Positions 6,825 to 13,248 of a stretch of DNA of 20,057 nucleotides are shown in pieces. A model generated the notes under the pieces. That model worked only from the letters and a program-made list of their open reading frames with translations, had not been told where the DNA came from and ran no database searches. Every line of letters starts with the position of its first letter. The stretch's first letter is position 1. Location of the stretch: assembly GCA_031270215.1 (NCBI GenBank), contig JAISYB010000024.1, positions 1 through 20,057 of the forward strand. Direction: 5' to 3'. This stretch comes from Streptococcaceae bacterium. GTDB lineage: Bacteria; Bacillota; Bacilli; Lactobacillales; Streptococcaceae. Both the position numbers and the translations under genes were made by a program.

Positions 6825-7679
6825 ATGAAGAAGAAGTTTTTGCTTTTCTTTAGTCTGATTACGGTTTTACTGCTTTCAGGCTGTGTGAAATGGATTGATA
6901 AAGGAGAATCAATTACAGCGGTCGGGTCAACGGCACTTCAGCCCTTAGTTGAAACAGCAGGCGAGAGCTTTGCGGATAAATATCCCGGTCGTTTTATCAA
7001 TGTGCAAGGTGGTGGCTCAGGAACAGGACTTTCGCAGGTTCAAACTGGCGCAGTTCAGATAGGTAATTCAGATTTGTTTGCTGAGGAGAAGGACGGGATT
7101 GAGGCAGATAAGCTGGTCGATCATCAGGTTGCGGTCGTTGGGATTACACCGATTGTCAATAAGAATGTCGGTGTTCAAGATGTATCCATGGCACAGTTGA
7201 GAAAAGTTTTCACAGGCGAGATTACGAATTGGCAAACCCTCGGAGGGAAGGATTTACCGATTGTTTTGCTTAATCGTGCAGCAGGTTCGGGGACACGTGC
7301 GACCTTTGAGCGCTGGGTCATGGATGGCAAGGCTACGAAGAAAGCACAGGAGCAAGACTCGTCCGGCACTGTGCGCTCAATCGTTGCAGAAACCCCAGGG
7401 GCGATTAGCTACGTTGCCTTTAGCTATGTCGATAAATCCGTTCATGTGTTATCTCTGGATAAAATCGCACCAACTGAGGAAAATGTGTCAACTAATCAAT
7501 GGCCAATCTGGGCGTATGAGCATATGTATACTAAGGGCAAGCCAACGAAATTAACCAAGGATTTTTTGGATTATATGTTAAGTGAGCACATTCAAAGCTC
7601 ATTAATCAAAAAACTAGGCTATATCTCGGTTCACACGATGAAAGTTAAGCGAAATGCTGCAGGCGAAATTATTCAATAA
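6825..7679 (+). CDS. pstS: Phosphate ABC transporter substrate-binding lipoprotein PstS
   Basis: A 284-residue lipoprotein that captures inorganic phosphate at the outer face of the membrane and hands it to PstC/PstA. The N-terminus has a lysine-rich start, a hydrophobic stretch and the lipobox LSGC with the lipidated cysteine at residue 20. Phosphate-contact loops typical of the family are visible: VGSTALQP (33-40), a glycine-rich QGGGSGTGLSQVQTGAVQIG near 64-83, and AGSGTR (153-158). The ATG at 6825 has AGAAAGGAT 7 bases upstream, a duplicate of an upstream start region. Its stop overlaps the annotated pstC ATG by one base (TAATG). It is first in the pst operon, so expression is expected to rise under phosphate limitation, although no confident regulatory site was identified. 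Confidence 0.95.
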   Translation: MKKKFLLFFSLITVLLLSGCVKWIDKGESITAVGSTALQPLVETAGESFADKYPGRFINVQGGGSGTGLSQVQTGAVQIGNSDLFAEEKDGIEADKLVDHQVAVVGITPIVNKNVGVQDVSMAQLRKVFTGEITNWQTLGGKDLPIVLLNRAAGSGTRATFERWVMDGKATKKAQEQDSSGTVRSIVAETPGAISYVAFSYVDKSVHVLSLDKIAPTEENVSTNQWPIWAYEHMYTKGKPTKLTKDFLDYMLSEHIQSSLIKKLGYISVHTMKVKRNAAGEIIQ

Positions 7680-8620
7680 TGAGATTGAAAAAGGAGTTAG
7701 TTTTGGAAGGAAAACATCGATTATTACAAAAATCAAAACGAATTAGACTGGAGCGCTTTGGTAAAACAATTACTTTGTTTTGTATCACGCTAATCGTCTT
7801 AGTAGTGGCTATGATTTTCTTGTTTGTCGCACAAAAAGGCTTATCAACCTTCTTTGTCGATAAGGTTAATGTCTTTAAGTTTTTATTTGGCACAGAATGG
7901 AATCCAAGCCAGCTTGGCAGCGATGGCAAGCCAATGATTGGTGCATTGCCACTCTTTCTTGGTTCATTATTTGTGACATTACTTTCAGCGCTAGTTGCGA
8001 CACCCTTTGCGATAGGTGCAGCGATATTTATCACAGAAATCTCGCCAAAGCGTGGGGCGAAACTTTTGCAGCCGGTCATTGAGCTATTGGTCGGTATTCC
8101 GTCAGTGGTATATGGCTTTGTCGGTTTGACAGTGATTGTGCCATTTGTTCGGACAGTTTTTGGCGGAACAGGCTTTGGGATTTTATCTGGAACTTTTGTT
8201 TTATTTGTTATGATTTTACCGACAGTGACCTCAATGACGGTTGACTCACTTAAAGCAGTGCCACGTTTTTACAAGGAAGCTTCCCTTGGCTTAGGTGCGA
8301 CACGCTGGCAAACGATTTGGCGTGTTTTGCTAAGAGCTGCCACTCCGGGTATTTTAACAGCTGTGGTTTTTGGTATGGCAAGAGCGTTTGGCGAAGCTTT
8401 AGCCATTCAGATGGTTGTCGGTAATTCGGCAGTTATGCCAACTAGCTTGGTGACACCAGCCTCCACTTTAACCTCCGTTTTGACAATGGGGATTGGCAAC
8501 ACGATTATGGGAACCTTAGATAACAACGTCTTATGGTCACTTGCCTTACTGCTACTTGTGATGTCGCTCATCTTTAATATCGCCATGCGCTTGATTGCTA
8601 AGAAAGGAGCGTTAAAATAA
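7679..8620 (+). CDS. pstC: Phosphate ABC transporter permease PstC
   Basis: A 313-residue integral membrane protein with about six hydrophobic helices and the cytoplasmic coupling segment KEASLGLGATRWQTIWRV that docks to the ATPases. It forms the phosphate channel with PstA. The start is uncertain. The ATG at 7679 overlaps the pstS stop (TAATG) and lacks a ribosome binding site. An in-frame TTG at 7703 (codon 9) has AAGGAG (7691-7696) 6 bases upstream and may be the real initiator, giving about 305 residues; pstB1 in the same operon also appears to use TTG. The ATG is kept here as the conservative choice. The stop overlaps the pstA ATG by one base. Confidence 0.93.
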   Translation: MRLKKELVLEGKHRLLQKSKRIRLERFGKTITLFCITLIVLVVAMIFLFVAQKGLSTFFVDKVNVFKFLFGTEWNPSQLGSDGKPMIGALPLFLGSLFVTLLSALVATPFAIGAAIFITEISPKRGAKLLQPVIELLVGIPSVVYGFVGLTVIVPFVRTVFGGTGFGILSGTFVLFVMILPTVTSMTVDSLKAVPRFYKEASLGLGATRWQTIWRVLLRAATPGILTAVVFGMARAFGEALAIQMVVGNSAVMPTSLVTPASTLTSVLTMGIGNTIMGTLDNNVLWSLALLLLVMSLIFNIAMRLIAKKGALK

Positions 8621-9504
8621 TGTCAGCAAAGAAAATAGATAAGCTTGCAACATTTGTTTTGTATGTTATTTCTGGTTTAATTGTTTTAATTTTAGCTTCT
8701 TTATTGCTGTATATTTTATTTAAAGGTCTGCCAAATGTTTCTTGGCATTTCTTAACTAGTCCGGCTAAGGCTTATGAAGCAGGCGGTGGGATTGGTATTC
8801 AGTTATTTAACTCGTTCTTTTTACTCTTGATTACGATGCTAATCAGCTTTCCGATTTCGCTGGGGGCAGGGATTTATTTATCCGAATACGCTAAGGATAA
8901 TTGGTTAACGCGTTTGATTAGAACGGCAATCGAAATACTGAGTTCTCTACCGTCAGTGGTGGTTGGTTTGTTCGGCTTCTTAATCTTTGTCATTCAAATT
9001 GGCTACGGCTTTTCGATTCTTTCGGGGGCATTAGCCTTGACGGTCTTTAACCTGCCACTGATGACACGAAACGTAGAGGAGAGTTTACACGCAATCTCGT
9101 TTACACAGCGTGAGGCAGGCTTAGCGCTTGGTTTATCCCGCTGGGAAACGGTGCTTCATGTGATTATACCAGAGGCATTGCCTGGAATTATCACAGGTAT
9201 TGTCTTAAGTAGCGGGCGGATATTTGGCGAAGCAGCGGCATTAATCTATACGGCCGGTCAGTCCGCACCAGCACTTGATTGGAGTAATTGGAATCCATTA
9301 TCAGTATCTAGCCCGATTAGTATCTTTAGGCAAGCGGAAACTCTAGCTGTTCATATCTGGAAGGTCAACAGCGAAGGCAATATTCCAGATGCTGCACAGG
9401 TTTCTGCCGGTGCGTCCGCTGTTTTGATTATCGCTGTACTAATCTTTAATTTTAGCGCAAGATTTATTGGCAAGAAATTACATGCTAAATTGACAAGTGC
9501 GTGA
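8620..9504 (+). CDS. pstA: Phosphate ABC transporter permease PstA
   Basis: A 294-residue membrane permease with about six hydrophobic helices, partner of PstC in the phosphate channel. The coupling-loop pattern REAGLALGLSRWETVLHVIIP lies in its second half, and the central LSSLPSVVVGLFGF segment is characteristic of PstA. The ATG overlaps the pstC stop by one base (TAATG) and has GAAAGGAG just upstream (8603-8610), so coupling and direct initiation are both possible. A 92-base gap separates it from the preferred pstB1 start. A TTGACA word at its 3' end (9490-9495) has no good -10 partner and is not called as a promoter. Confidence 0.94.
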   Translation: MSAKKIDKLATFVLYVISGLIVLILASLLLYILFKGLPNVSWHFLTSPAKAYEAGGGIGIQLFNSFFLLLITMLISFPISLGAGIYLSEYAKDNWLTRLIRTAIEILSSLPSVVVGLFGFLIFVIQIGYGFSILSGALALTVFNLPLMTRNVEESLHAISFTQREAGLALGLSRWETVLHVIIPEALPGIITGIVLSSGRIFGEAAALIYTAGQSAPALDWSNWNPLSVSSPISIFRQAETLAVHIWKVNSEGNIPDAAQVSAGASAVLIIAVLIFNFSARFIGKKLHAKLTSA

Positions 9505-9596
9505 GGATTTTAATTGTTATTGCTAGATAAATTTAGTTTAAAATCAAATATTGGAAATTTAATCAAGTGCCACAAGCACCCTTAGAGGAGGATATT

Positions 9597-10397
9597 TTGA
9601 GTTACGATTTTAGTCAGCGTCATATTATTACGCTTGAAAATAAAGAAATTGCGCTGTCAACAACTGACCTACACGTCTTCTACGGCGAGCATGAATCAAT
9701 TAAGGGAGTTGACATGCAGTTTGAGAAAAATAAAATAACCGCTCTTATTGGACCCTCAGGCTCAGGGAAGTCAACTTATTTGCGATCCTTGAACCGAATG
9801 AATGATACGGTTTCGTCTGCTAGAGTAACAGGTTCAATTAACTATCAGGGCATCAATATTAATCAGCCAGATGTCAATGTCTATGAAATGCGTAAGCTGA
9901 TTGGCATGGTTTTCCAGCGACCGAATCCATTTGCCAAGTCTATTTATAAGAATATTACTTTTGCTTTGGAGCGCCACGGTATAGCTGATAAGAAAAAGCT
10001 AGACGAAATTGTTGAAACAAGTCTTAAGCAGGCAGCACTTTGGGATCAAGTCAAAGATGACCTCCATAAATCAGCTTTAGCCCTATCCGGCGGACAGCAG
10101 CAGCGTCTATGTATTGCCCGAGCAATTGCCCTAAAGCCAGAGATTTTGCTTTTGGACGAGCCGGCAAGCGCCTTAGACCCGATTTCAACCTCTGTCGTTG
10201 AGGAAACCTTGATGCAGCTTAAGGAGGATTACACCATTATCATCGTTACCCATAATATGCAGCAAGCTGCTCGTATCAGTGATTACACCGCCTTTTTCTA
10301 CTCAGGGGACTTGATTGAGTATGATGATACAAAGCATATCTTTACCAGACCAAAGTTAAATGCAACCGAGGACTACGTTTCCGGACATTTTGGTTAA
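9597..10397 (+). CDS. pstB: Phosphate ABC transporter ATP-binding protein PstB1 (TTG start)
   Basis: A 266-residue ABC ATPase, one of two adjacent PstB paralogues powering phosphate import. With the TTG start, Walker A GPSGSGKST is at 52-60, the signature LSGGQQQRL at 163-171, and Walker B ends in DEPASALDP with the catalytic glutamate at 188. The longest ORF begins at GTG 9567, but AGGAGG (9586-9591) sits 5 bases before TTG 9597. The resulting N-terminus MSYDFSQRHIITLENKEIAL resembles PstB1 proteins of streptococci from memory, while the extra ten residues do not, so TTG is preferred. DEPASALD instead of the usual DEPTSALD is seen in this paralogue type. pstB2 follows after 21 bases. Confidence 0.9.
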   Translation: MSYDFSQRHIITLENKEIALSTTDLHVFYGEHESIKGVDMQFEKNKITALIGPSGSGKSTYLRSLNRMNDTVSSARVTGSINYQGININQPDVNVYEMRKLIGMVFQRPNPFAKSIYKNITFALERHGIADKKKLDEIVETSLKQAALWDQVKDDLHKSALALSGGQQQRLCIARAIALKPEILLLDEPASALDPISTSVVEETLMQLKEDYTIIIVTHNMQQAARISDYTAFFYSGDLIEYDDTKHIFTRPKLNATEDYVSGHFG

Positions 10398-10400
10398 TTT

Positions 10401-10417
10401 AAGACAAGGGAGGTCTT
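10401..10417 (+). promoter_or_regulatory. Ribosome binding site of pstB2 inside a small hairpin
   Basis: AAGAC (10401-10405) and GTCTT (10413-10417) form a 5-bp stem whose loop AAGGGAG carries most of the pstB2 ribosome binding site AAGGGAGG. The structure ends 2 bases before the ATG. It might lower or tune pstB2 translation relative to pstB1, but the stem is weak. Confidence 0.35.
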
Positions 10418-10418
10418 C

Positions 10419-11177
10419 ATGAACGAAACCATTATCAGCGTCAATGATTTATCGCTTTATTATGGCAAGAAAAAAAGCTTGAATAATATTACAATGGACT
10501 ACTATAAGGGAGAAATAACCGCCTTGATTGGTCCCTCAGGCTCAGGGAAATCAACGCTATTGCGTTCAATCAACCGAATGAATGATTTAGTGCCCGGCGT
10601 GACGATTACCGGCAGCATTACCTATCAAAATCAAAATATCTATGGTCCAAGAATGGATACCGTCAAGCTACGCAAGGAGATTGGCATGGTTTTCCAGCAG
10701 CCGAACCCATTTCCCTTTTCAATTTACGAAAATGTTGTCTATGGTTTACGCTTAAATGGTGTTAAGGATAAAGCAATCTTAGATGAAGCAGTCGAAAAAA
10801 GCTTGAAAGACGCTTCAATCTGGGAGGAAGTCAAGGATAAACTACATCAATCAGCGCTTGGTTTATCCGGCGGACAGCAGCAGCGTGTCTGCATTGCCCG
10901 AGTTTTGGCAGTCAATCCGGATATTATTTTGTTAGACGAGCCGACAAGTGCCCTAGACCCAATCTCATCGGGCAAGATAGAAGCCATGCTACTTGAGCTA
11001 AAAGAAAAATATACGATGATTATCGTCACGCACAATATGCAGCAGGCTTCAAGAATATCAGATAGAACCGCCTTTTTCCTTGACGGTGATTTAATCGAAT
11101 ATGACAAAACTAAAAACATCTTCCTAGATCCAAAGCAGCAACAAACTAATGACTATATTACCGGCAAATTTGGGTAA
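10419..11177 (+). CDS. pstB: Phosphate ABC transporter ATP-binding protein PstB2
   Basis: A 252-residue ABC ATPase, paralogue of the preceding gene. Walker A GPSGSGKST is at 38-46; the signature LSGGQQQRV, Walker B with DEPTSALDP and the H-loop HNMQQASR follow in normal order. The two paralogues share long stretches, including ALIGPSGSGKST and IGMVFQ, but diverge at the N-terminus, so this is an old duplication rather than a recent tandem copy. Twin pstB genes are usual in streptococci, where both are thought to serve the same PstC/PstA channel. The ATG at 10419 has GGGAGG upstream. A 159-base gap with a long hairpin and short repeats separates it from phoU. Confidence 0.94.
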   Translation: MNETIISVNDLSLYYGKKKSLNNITMDYYKGEITALIGPSGSGKSTLLRSINRMNDLVPGVTITGSITYQNQNIYGPRMDTVKLRKEIGMVFQQPNPFPFSIYENVVYGLRLNGVKDKAILDEAVEKSLKDASIWEEVKDKLHQSALGLSGGQQQRVCIARVLAVNPDIILLDEPTSALDPISSGKIEAMLLELKEKYTMIIVTHNMQQASRISDRTAFFLDGDLIEYDKTKNIFLDPKQQQTNDYITGKFG

Positions 11178-11190
11178 TTCAAATCCTTCG

Positions 11191-11245
11191 CTTAAGCTTG
11201 CAAAAACTATCAGTGGTAATGATTTCCTTGATAGGTAAGCTTAAG
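11191..11245 (+). promoter_or_regulatory. Long stem-loop between pstB2 and phoU
   Basis: CTTAAGCTT (11191-11199) pairs with AAGCTTAAG (11237-11245), and an inner CTATCA (11207-11212) pairs with TGATAG (11229-11234). The sequence after it is ATAAAAAATTTT, not a clean T tract, so it is at best a partial terminator. It may act as a processing or stability element separating phoU from the transporter genes. Confidence 0.5.
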
Positions 11246-11255
11246 ATAAAAAATT

Positions 11256-11280
11256 TTAAATAACAGTTAAAGTAAACAGT
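11256..11280 (+). repeat. Short direct repeats upstream of phoU
   Basis: TTAAATAACAGT (11256-11267) and TTAAAGTAAACAGT (11267-11280) are imperfect direct repeats that share one base. A third AAACAGTC occurs at 11311-11318. Direct repeats of an AACAGT-like core recall the layout of PhoP sites in Bacillus, but the consensus and 11-bp spacing do not match, so this is only a candidate operator. Confidence 0.3.
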
Positions 11281-11336
11281 CCGTTGATAAATTCGGTATA
11301 AAAATCGCTCAAACAGTCAATCAAAAGGAGTAAAGC

Positions 11337-12011
11337 ATGTTAAGAACACAATTTGAAGATCAGTTGATTAAATTACACAATCAATTTTATTCCATGGGAA
11401 CACAAGTTTCCTCTCAGCTGAACAAGGCTGTCCGTGCCTTTGTTTCTCACGATAAGGACTTGGCAAAGGAAGTTATTGATGATGACGAAGCAATCAATGA
11501 ATTAGAGATTAAGCTGGAAAAGAAATCATTTGAAATTATCGCCTTACAGCAGCCTGTTTCGACTGACCTGAGAACAGTGATTACAGTTTTAAAGGCATCA
11601 AGTGATTTGGAACGAATCGGGGATCATGCCGTTTCGATTTCAAAAAGTGCAATTCGGATGAAGGGTGAGGAACGTTTGCCGGAGATTGAAAGAGAAATTT
11701 CAATCATGGGCGAGGAAGCTAAGAAAATGCTTGACGCAGCACTTAACGCCTATATTCAATCAGATGAAGCAAGAGCGCGGGAAGTCGCAACTTGGGACGG
11801 TCAGATTAACAAGCTGTTTAAAGAAATCAGAAGCCATGCAATTGCAGCGCTTAAGGAAAATCCGGAAGCGATTGTTGCAGGTAATGACTATCTGCACGTT
11901 TGTACATTTTTGGAGCGAATTGGGGACTATTCAGCCAATCTTTGCGAATGGATTGTCTATCTCAAAACAGGTAAAATCGCCGAGCTATCAAGCACAGATG
12001 ATAATGAATAA
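11337..12011 (+). CDS. phoU: Phosphate signalling regulator PhoU
   Basis: A 224-residue all-helical PhoU, close to the usual ~217. Two three-helix repeats are visible, each with a metal-binding type signature: SSDLERIGDHAVSISK near residues 88-103 and TFLERIGDYSANLCEW near 190-205. PhoU links the Pst transporter to the phosphate-sensing two-component system and restrains phosphate uptake when phosphate is plentiful. The ATG at 11337 has AAAAGGAG (11324-11331) 5 bases upstream. It closes the pst operon and is followed by a strong terminator 7 bases after its stop. The hairpin and repeats before it leave room for partly separate control from pstSCAB. Confidence 0.95.
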   Translation: MLRTQFEDQLIKLHNQFYSMGTQVSSQLNKAVRAFVSHDKDLAKEVIDDDEAINELEIKLEKKSFEIIALQQPVSTDLRTVITVLKASSDLERIGDHAVSISKSAIRMKGEERLPEIEREISIMGEEAKKMLDAALNAYIQSDEARAREVATWDGQINKLFKEIRSHAIAALKENPEAIVAGNDYLHVCTFLERIGDYSANLCEWIVYLKTGKIAELSSTDDNE

Positions 12012-12018
12012 ACCCACA

Positions 12019-12049
12019 GACTGCTTAATCTAAATTAAGCGGTCGTTTT
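12019..12049 (+). terminator. Intrinsic terminator of the pst-phoU operon
   Basis: GACTGCTTAAT (12019-12029) pairs with ATTAAGCGGTC (12034-12044) over 11 positions with one G-U pair and a CTAA tetraloop, followed by GTTTTGGTT. It begins 7 bases after the phoU stop. Confidence 0.85.
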
Positions 12050-12056
12050 GGTTGCC

Positions 12057-12119
12057 AATGGGTGAGCGTTAGGCGGTGAAAGTCCGCTATAGCTTTGCAG
12101 TAGGAACTGTTAGAAAGGT
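12057..12119 (+). ncRNA. Candidate structured leader of the oxidoreductase gene
   Basis: Two adjacent small hairpins are seen. GGCGG and CCGCT pair around TGAAAGT (about 12072-12088), and GCAGT and ACTGT pair around AGGA (12097-12110). CTTT before the second hairpin (12093-12096) can pair with AAAG inside the AGAAAGG ribosome binding site (12112-12118). The words GGTGAAAGTCC and AACTGTTAG faintly recall conserved pieces of cobalamin- or FMN-type riboswitches, but most of either aptamer is missing. It lies directly after a terminator with no obvious promoter. It may be a cis-regulatory RNA of unknown type. Confidence 0.35.
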
Positions 12120-13094
12120 GTGAGTGAGTTGAGGAAAGTCAAATATGGGATTGTTTCAACGGCGCAAGTCGTGCCGCGATTTATCGCAGGTGTTAGAGAA
12201 ACGCAAATCGGAGAAATCGTTGCTATCTCCTCGCGTTCCATTGATAATGCTCAGGCATTTGCCAAAAAGTATGATATTCCAAAATATTACGGCAGTGAAA
12301 GCGCAATGTTTAGTGACAGCGAAATTGATGTTGTCTATATCGCGACATATAACCAAGGACATTATGCAAGTGCTAAAGCCGCATTACTTGCAGGTAAACA
12401 CGTTTTGTTGGAAAAACCATTCACATTAAAGATTAGTGAAGCGCATGAGCTTTTTGCATTAGCCAAGGCGAATCATTTGTTTTTAATGGAGGCGCAAAAG
12501 TCGGTATTTTTACCATTAACTCATAAAGTTAAGCAAATCATCTCCTCTGGCGTATTGGGAGAGATTATCTCGATTTTTTCAGTCACAGCATACGCCTCAG
12601 TTGACCATGTCAAATGGTTTGAGAGCTTAGAGGCAGGCGGCGGGGCAACTCACTTCATGGCGTCTTATGCCTTGAGCTATTTGCCCTATATCTTGGGAGA
12701 GAAAATTGTTGATTTTAATGGAGTTGCTGAATTTACAAAAGGAAAATCAGATGTACAAAGTATGTTGAATTTAGCGTTTGAAAGTGGCATTTTGGCGAAT
12801 ATTTATCTGACGACCAAAAAGGGATTGCCGAAGGAAGTAAAGATTATCGGCAGACAAGCTGAGCTGATTATTCCGGAATTTTGGCGAGGAGTTAAGGCGG
12901 AAATCCATTATAATGACGGTAGTAGAGAGGTTTTCACTGCGCCATTTTCTAGTGATTTTAAGTTTGAGGTTGACCATGTTAATCAGCTGATTACTAGCGG
13001 TGCGACAGCTTCAAATATCATGACCCCAGAGCTTACAATGCTTGGTGTACAGATAATGGATACACTCTATCAGCGCTGGAGTAGCCAGCGATAG
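12120..13094 (+). CDS. Gfo/Idh/MocA family oxidoreductase
   Basis: A 324-residue NAD(P)-dependent dehydrogenase of the Gfo/Idh/MocA family. The N-terminal Rossmann fold begins KYGIVSTAQVVPRF, where STA replaces the classical GxGxxG as in a subgroup of this family. The hallmark EKP is at 98-100, with K99 the expected catalytic lysine, and the C-terminal half fits the substrate domain. The substrate, likely a sugar or polyol, cannot be deduced. The start is uncertain: GTG 12120 is only 1 base after AGAAAGG (12112-12118), while the in-frame TTG at 12129 has a better 10-base distance. Position just after the phoU terminator, with an RNA-like leader, suggests an independent unit. Its own terminator overlaps the stop codon. 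Confidence 0.85.
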   Translation: MSELRKVKYGIVSTAQVVPRFIAGVRETQIGEIVAISSRSIDNAQAFAKKYDIPKYYGSESAMFSDSEIDVVYIATYNQGHYASAKAALLAGKHVLLEKPFTLKISEAHELFALAKANHLFLMEAQKSVFLPLTHKVKQIISSGVLGEIISIFSVTAYASVDHVKWFESLEAGGGATHFMASYALSYLPYILGEKIVDFNGVAEFTKGKSDVQSMLNLAFESGILANIYLTTKKGLPKEVKIIGRQAELIIPEFWRGVKAEIHYNDGSREVFTAPFSSDFKFEVDHVNQLITSGATASNIMTPELTMLGVQIMDTLYQRWSSQR

Positions 13095-13102
13095 CTTTTT
13101 CT
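13074..13102 (+). terminator. Intrinsic terminator overlapping the oxidoreductase stop codon
   Basis: CGCTGG (13074-13079) and CCAGCG (13085-13090) form a 6-bp GC-rich stem with loop AGTAG, followed by ATAGCTTTTTCT. The hairpin is inside the last codons of the gene, and the TAG stop (13092-13094) lies between stem and T-run. Confidence 0.7.
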
Positions 13103-13110
13103 GCTATAAT
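13102..13110 (+). promoter_or_regulatory. Consensus extended -10 promoter for a small transcription unit
   Basis: TGCTATAAT at 13102-13110 contains a perfect TATAAT with the TGn extension. A weak -35 (TAGCCA, 13082-13087) lies 17 bases upstream of the hexamer. It begins right at the end of the preceding T-run and points into a region with no convincing ORF. Confidence 0.7.
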
Positions 13111-13116
13111 AAGTGT

Positions 13117-13248
13117 ATGCGATGAGTCGAAAGCATGGGATATGTTTTTAACTGACGGATTTTCAGGACATATTGGTAAGCGAGTGGACGCGCAAGCCAC
13201 ACGAAAGTGCCTTTAAGAGAGATTACAGTTTTCTGTGGTCTCTTTTTT
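13117..13248 (+). ncRNA. Putative small RNA, about 130 nt, family not recognised
   Basis: The unit is bounded by a consensus extended -10 promoter and a 14-bp terminator hairpin with a T-run. No ORF with a ribosome binding site is seen; the longest ATG frames encode nine or fewer residues. Internal pairing is plausible: ATATGT with ACATAT (about 13139-13176) enclosing CTGA/TCAG, and GTGG with CCAC (about 13185-13201). The last ~36 bases are antisense to the end of yigZ. I do not recognise an Rfam family; 6S, SRP, tmRNA and the common riboswitches do not fit. A riboswitch with no downstream gene on the plus strand is unlikely, so a trans-acting or antisense RNA is the better reading. Confidence 0.5.

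Noticed and set aside
7669..8079. Minus-strand ORF of 136 residues over the start of pstC
   Set aside because: It is fully antisense to a clear membrane permease, resembles no known family and has no promoter or start signal.
9490..9520. TTGACA at the 3' end of pstA as an internal promoter for pstB1
   Set aside because: No adequate -10 at 16-18 bases; the best match TGTTAT needs 19 bases and the hexamer is encoded by ordinary Leu-Thr codons.
13117..13214. c-di-GMP (GEMM) riboswitch, suggested by CGAAAG, GGACGCGCAAGCCAC
   Set aside because: The GGCAAACC core and the correct order of conserved blocks are absent, there is no downstream plus-strand gene, and Lactobacillales usually lack c-di-GMP signalling.
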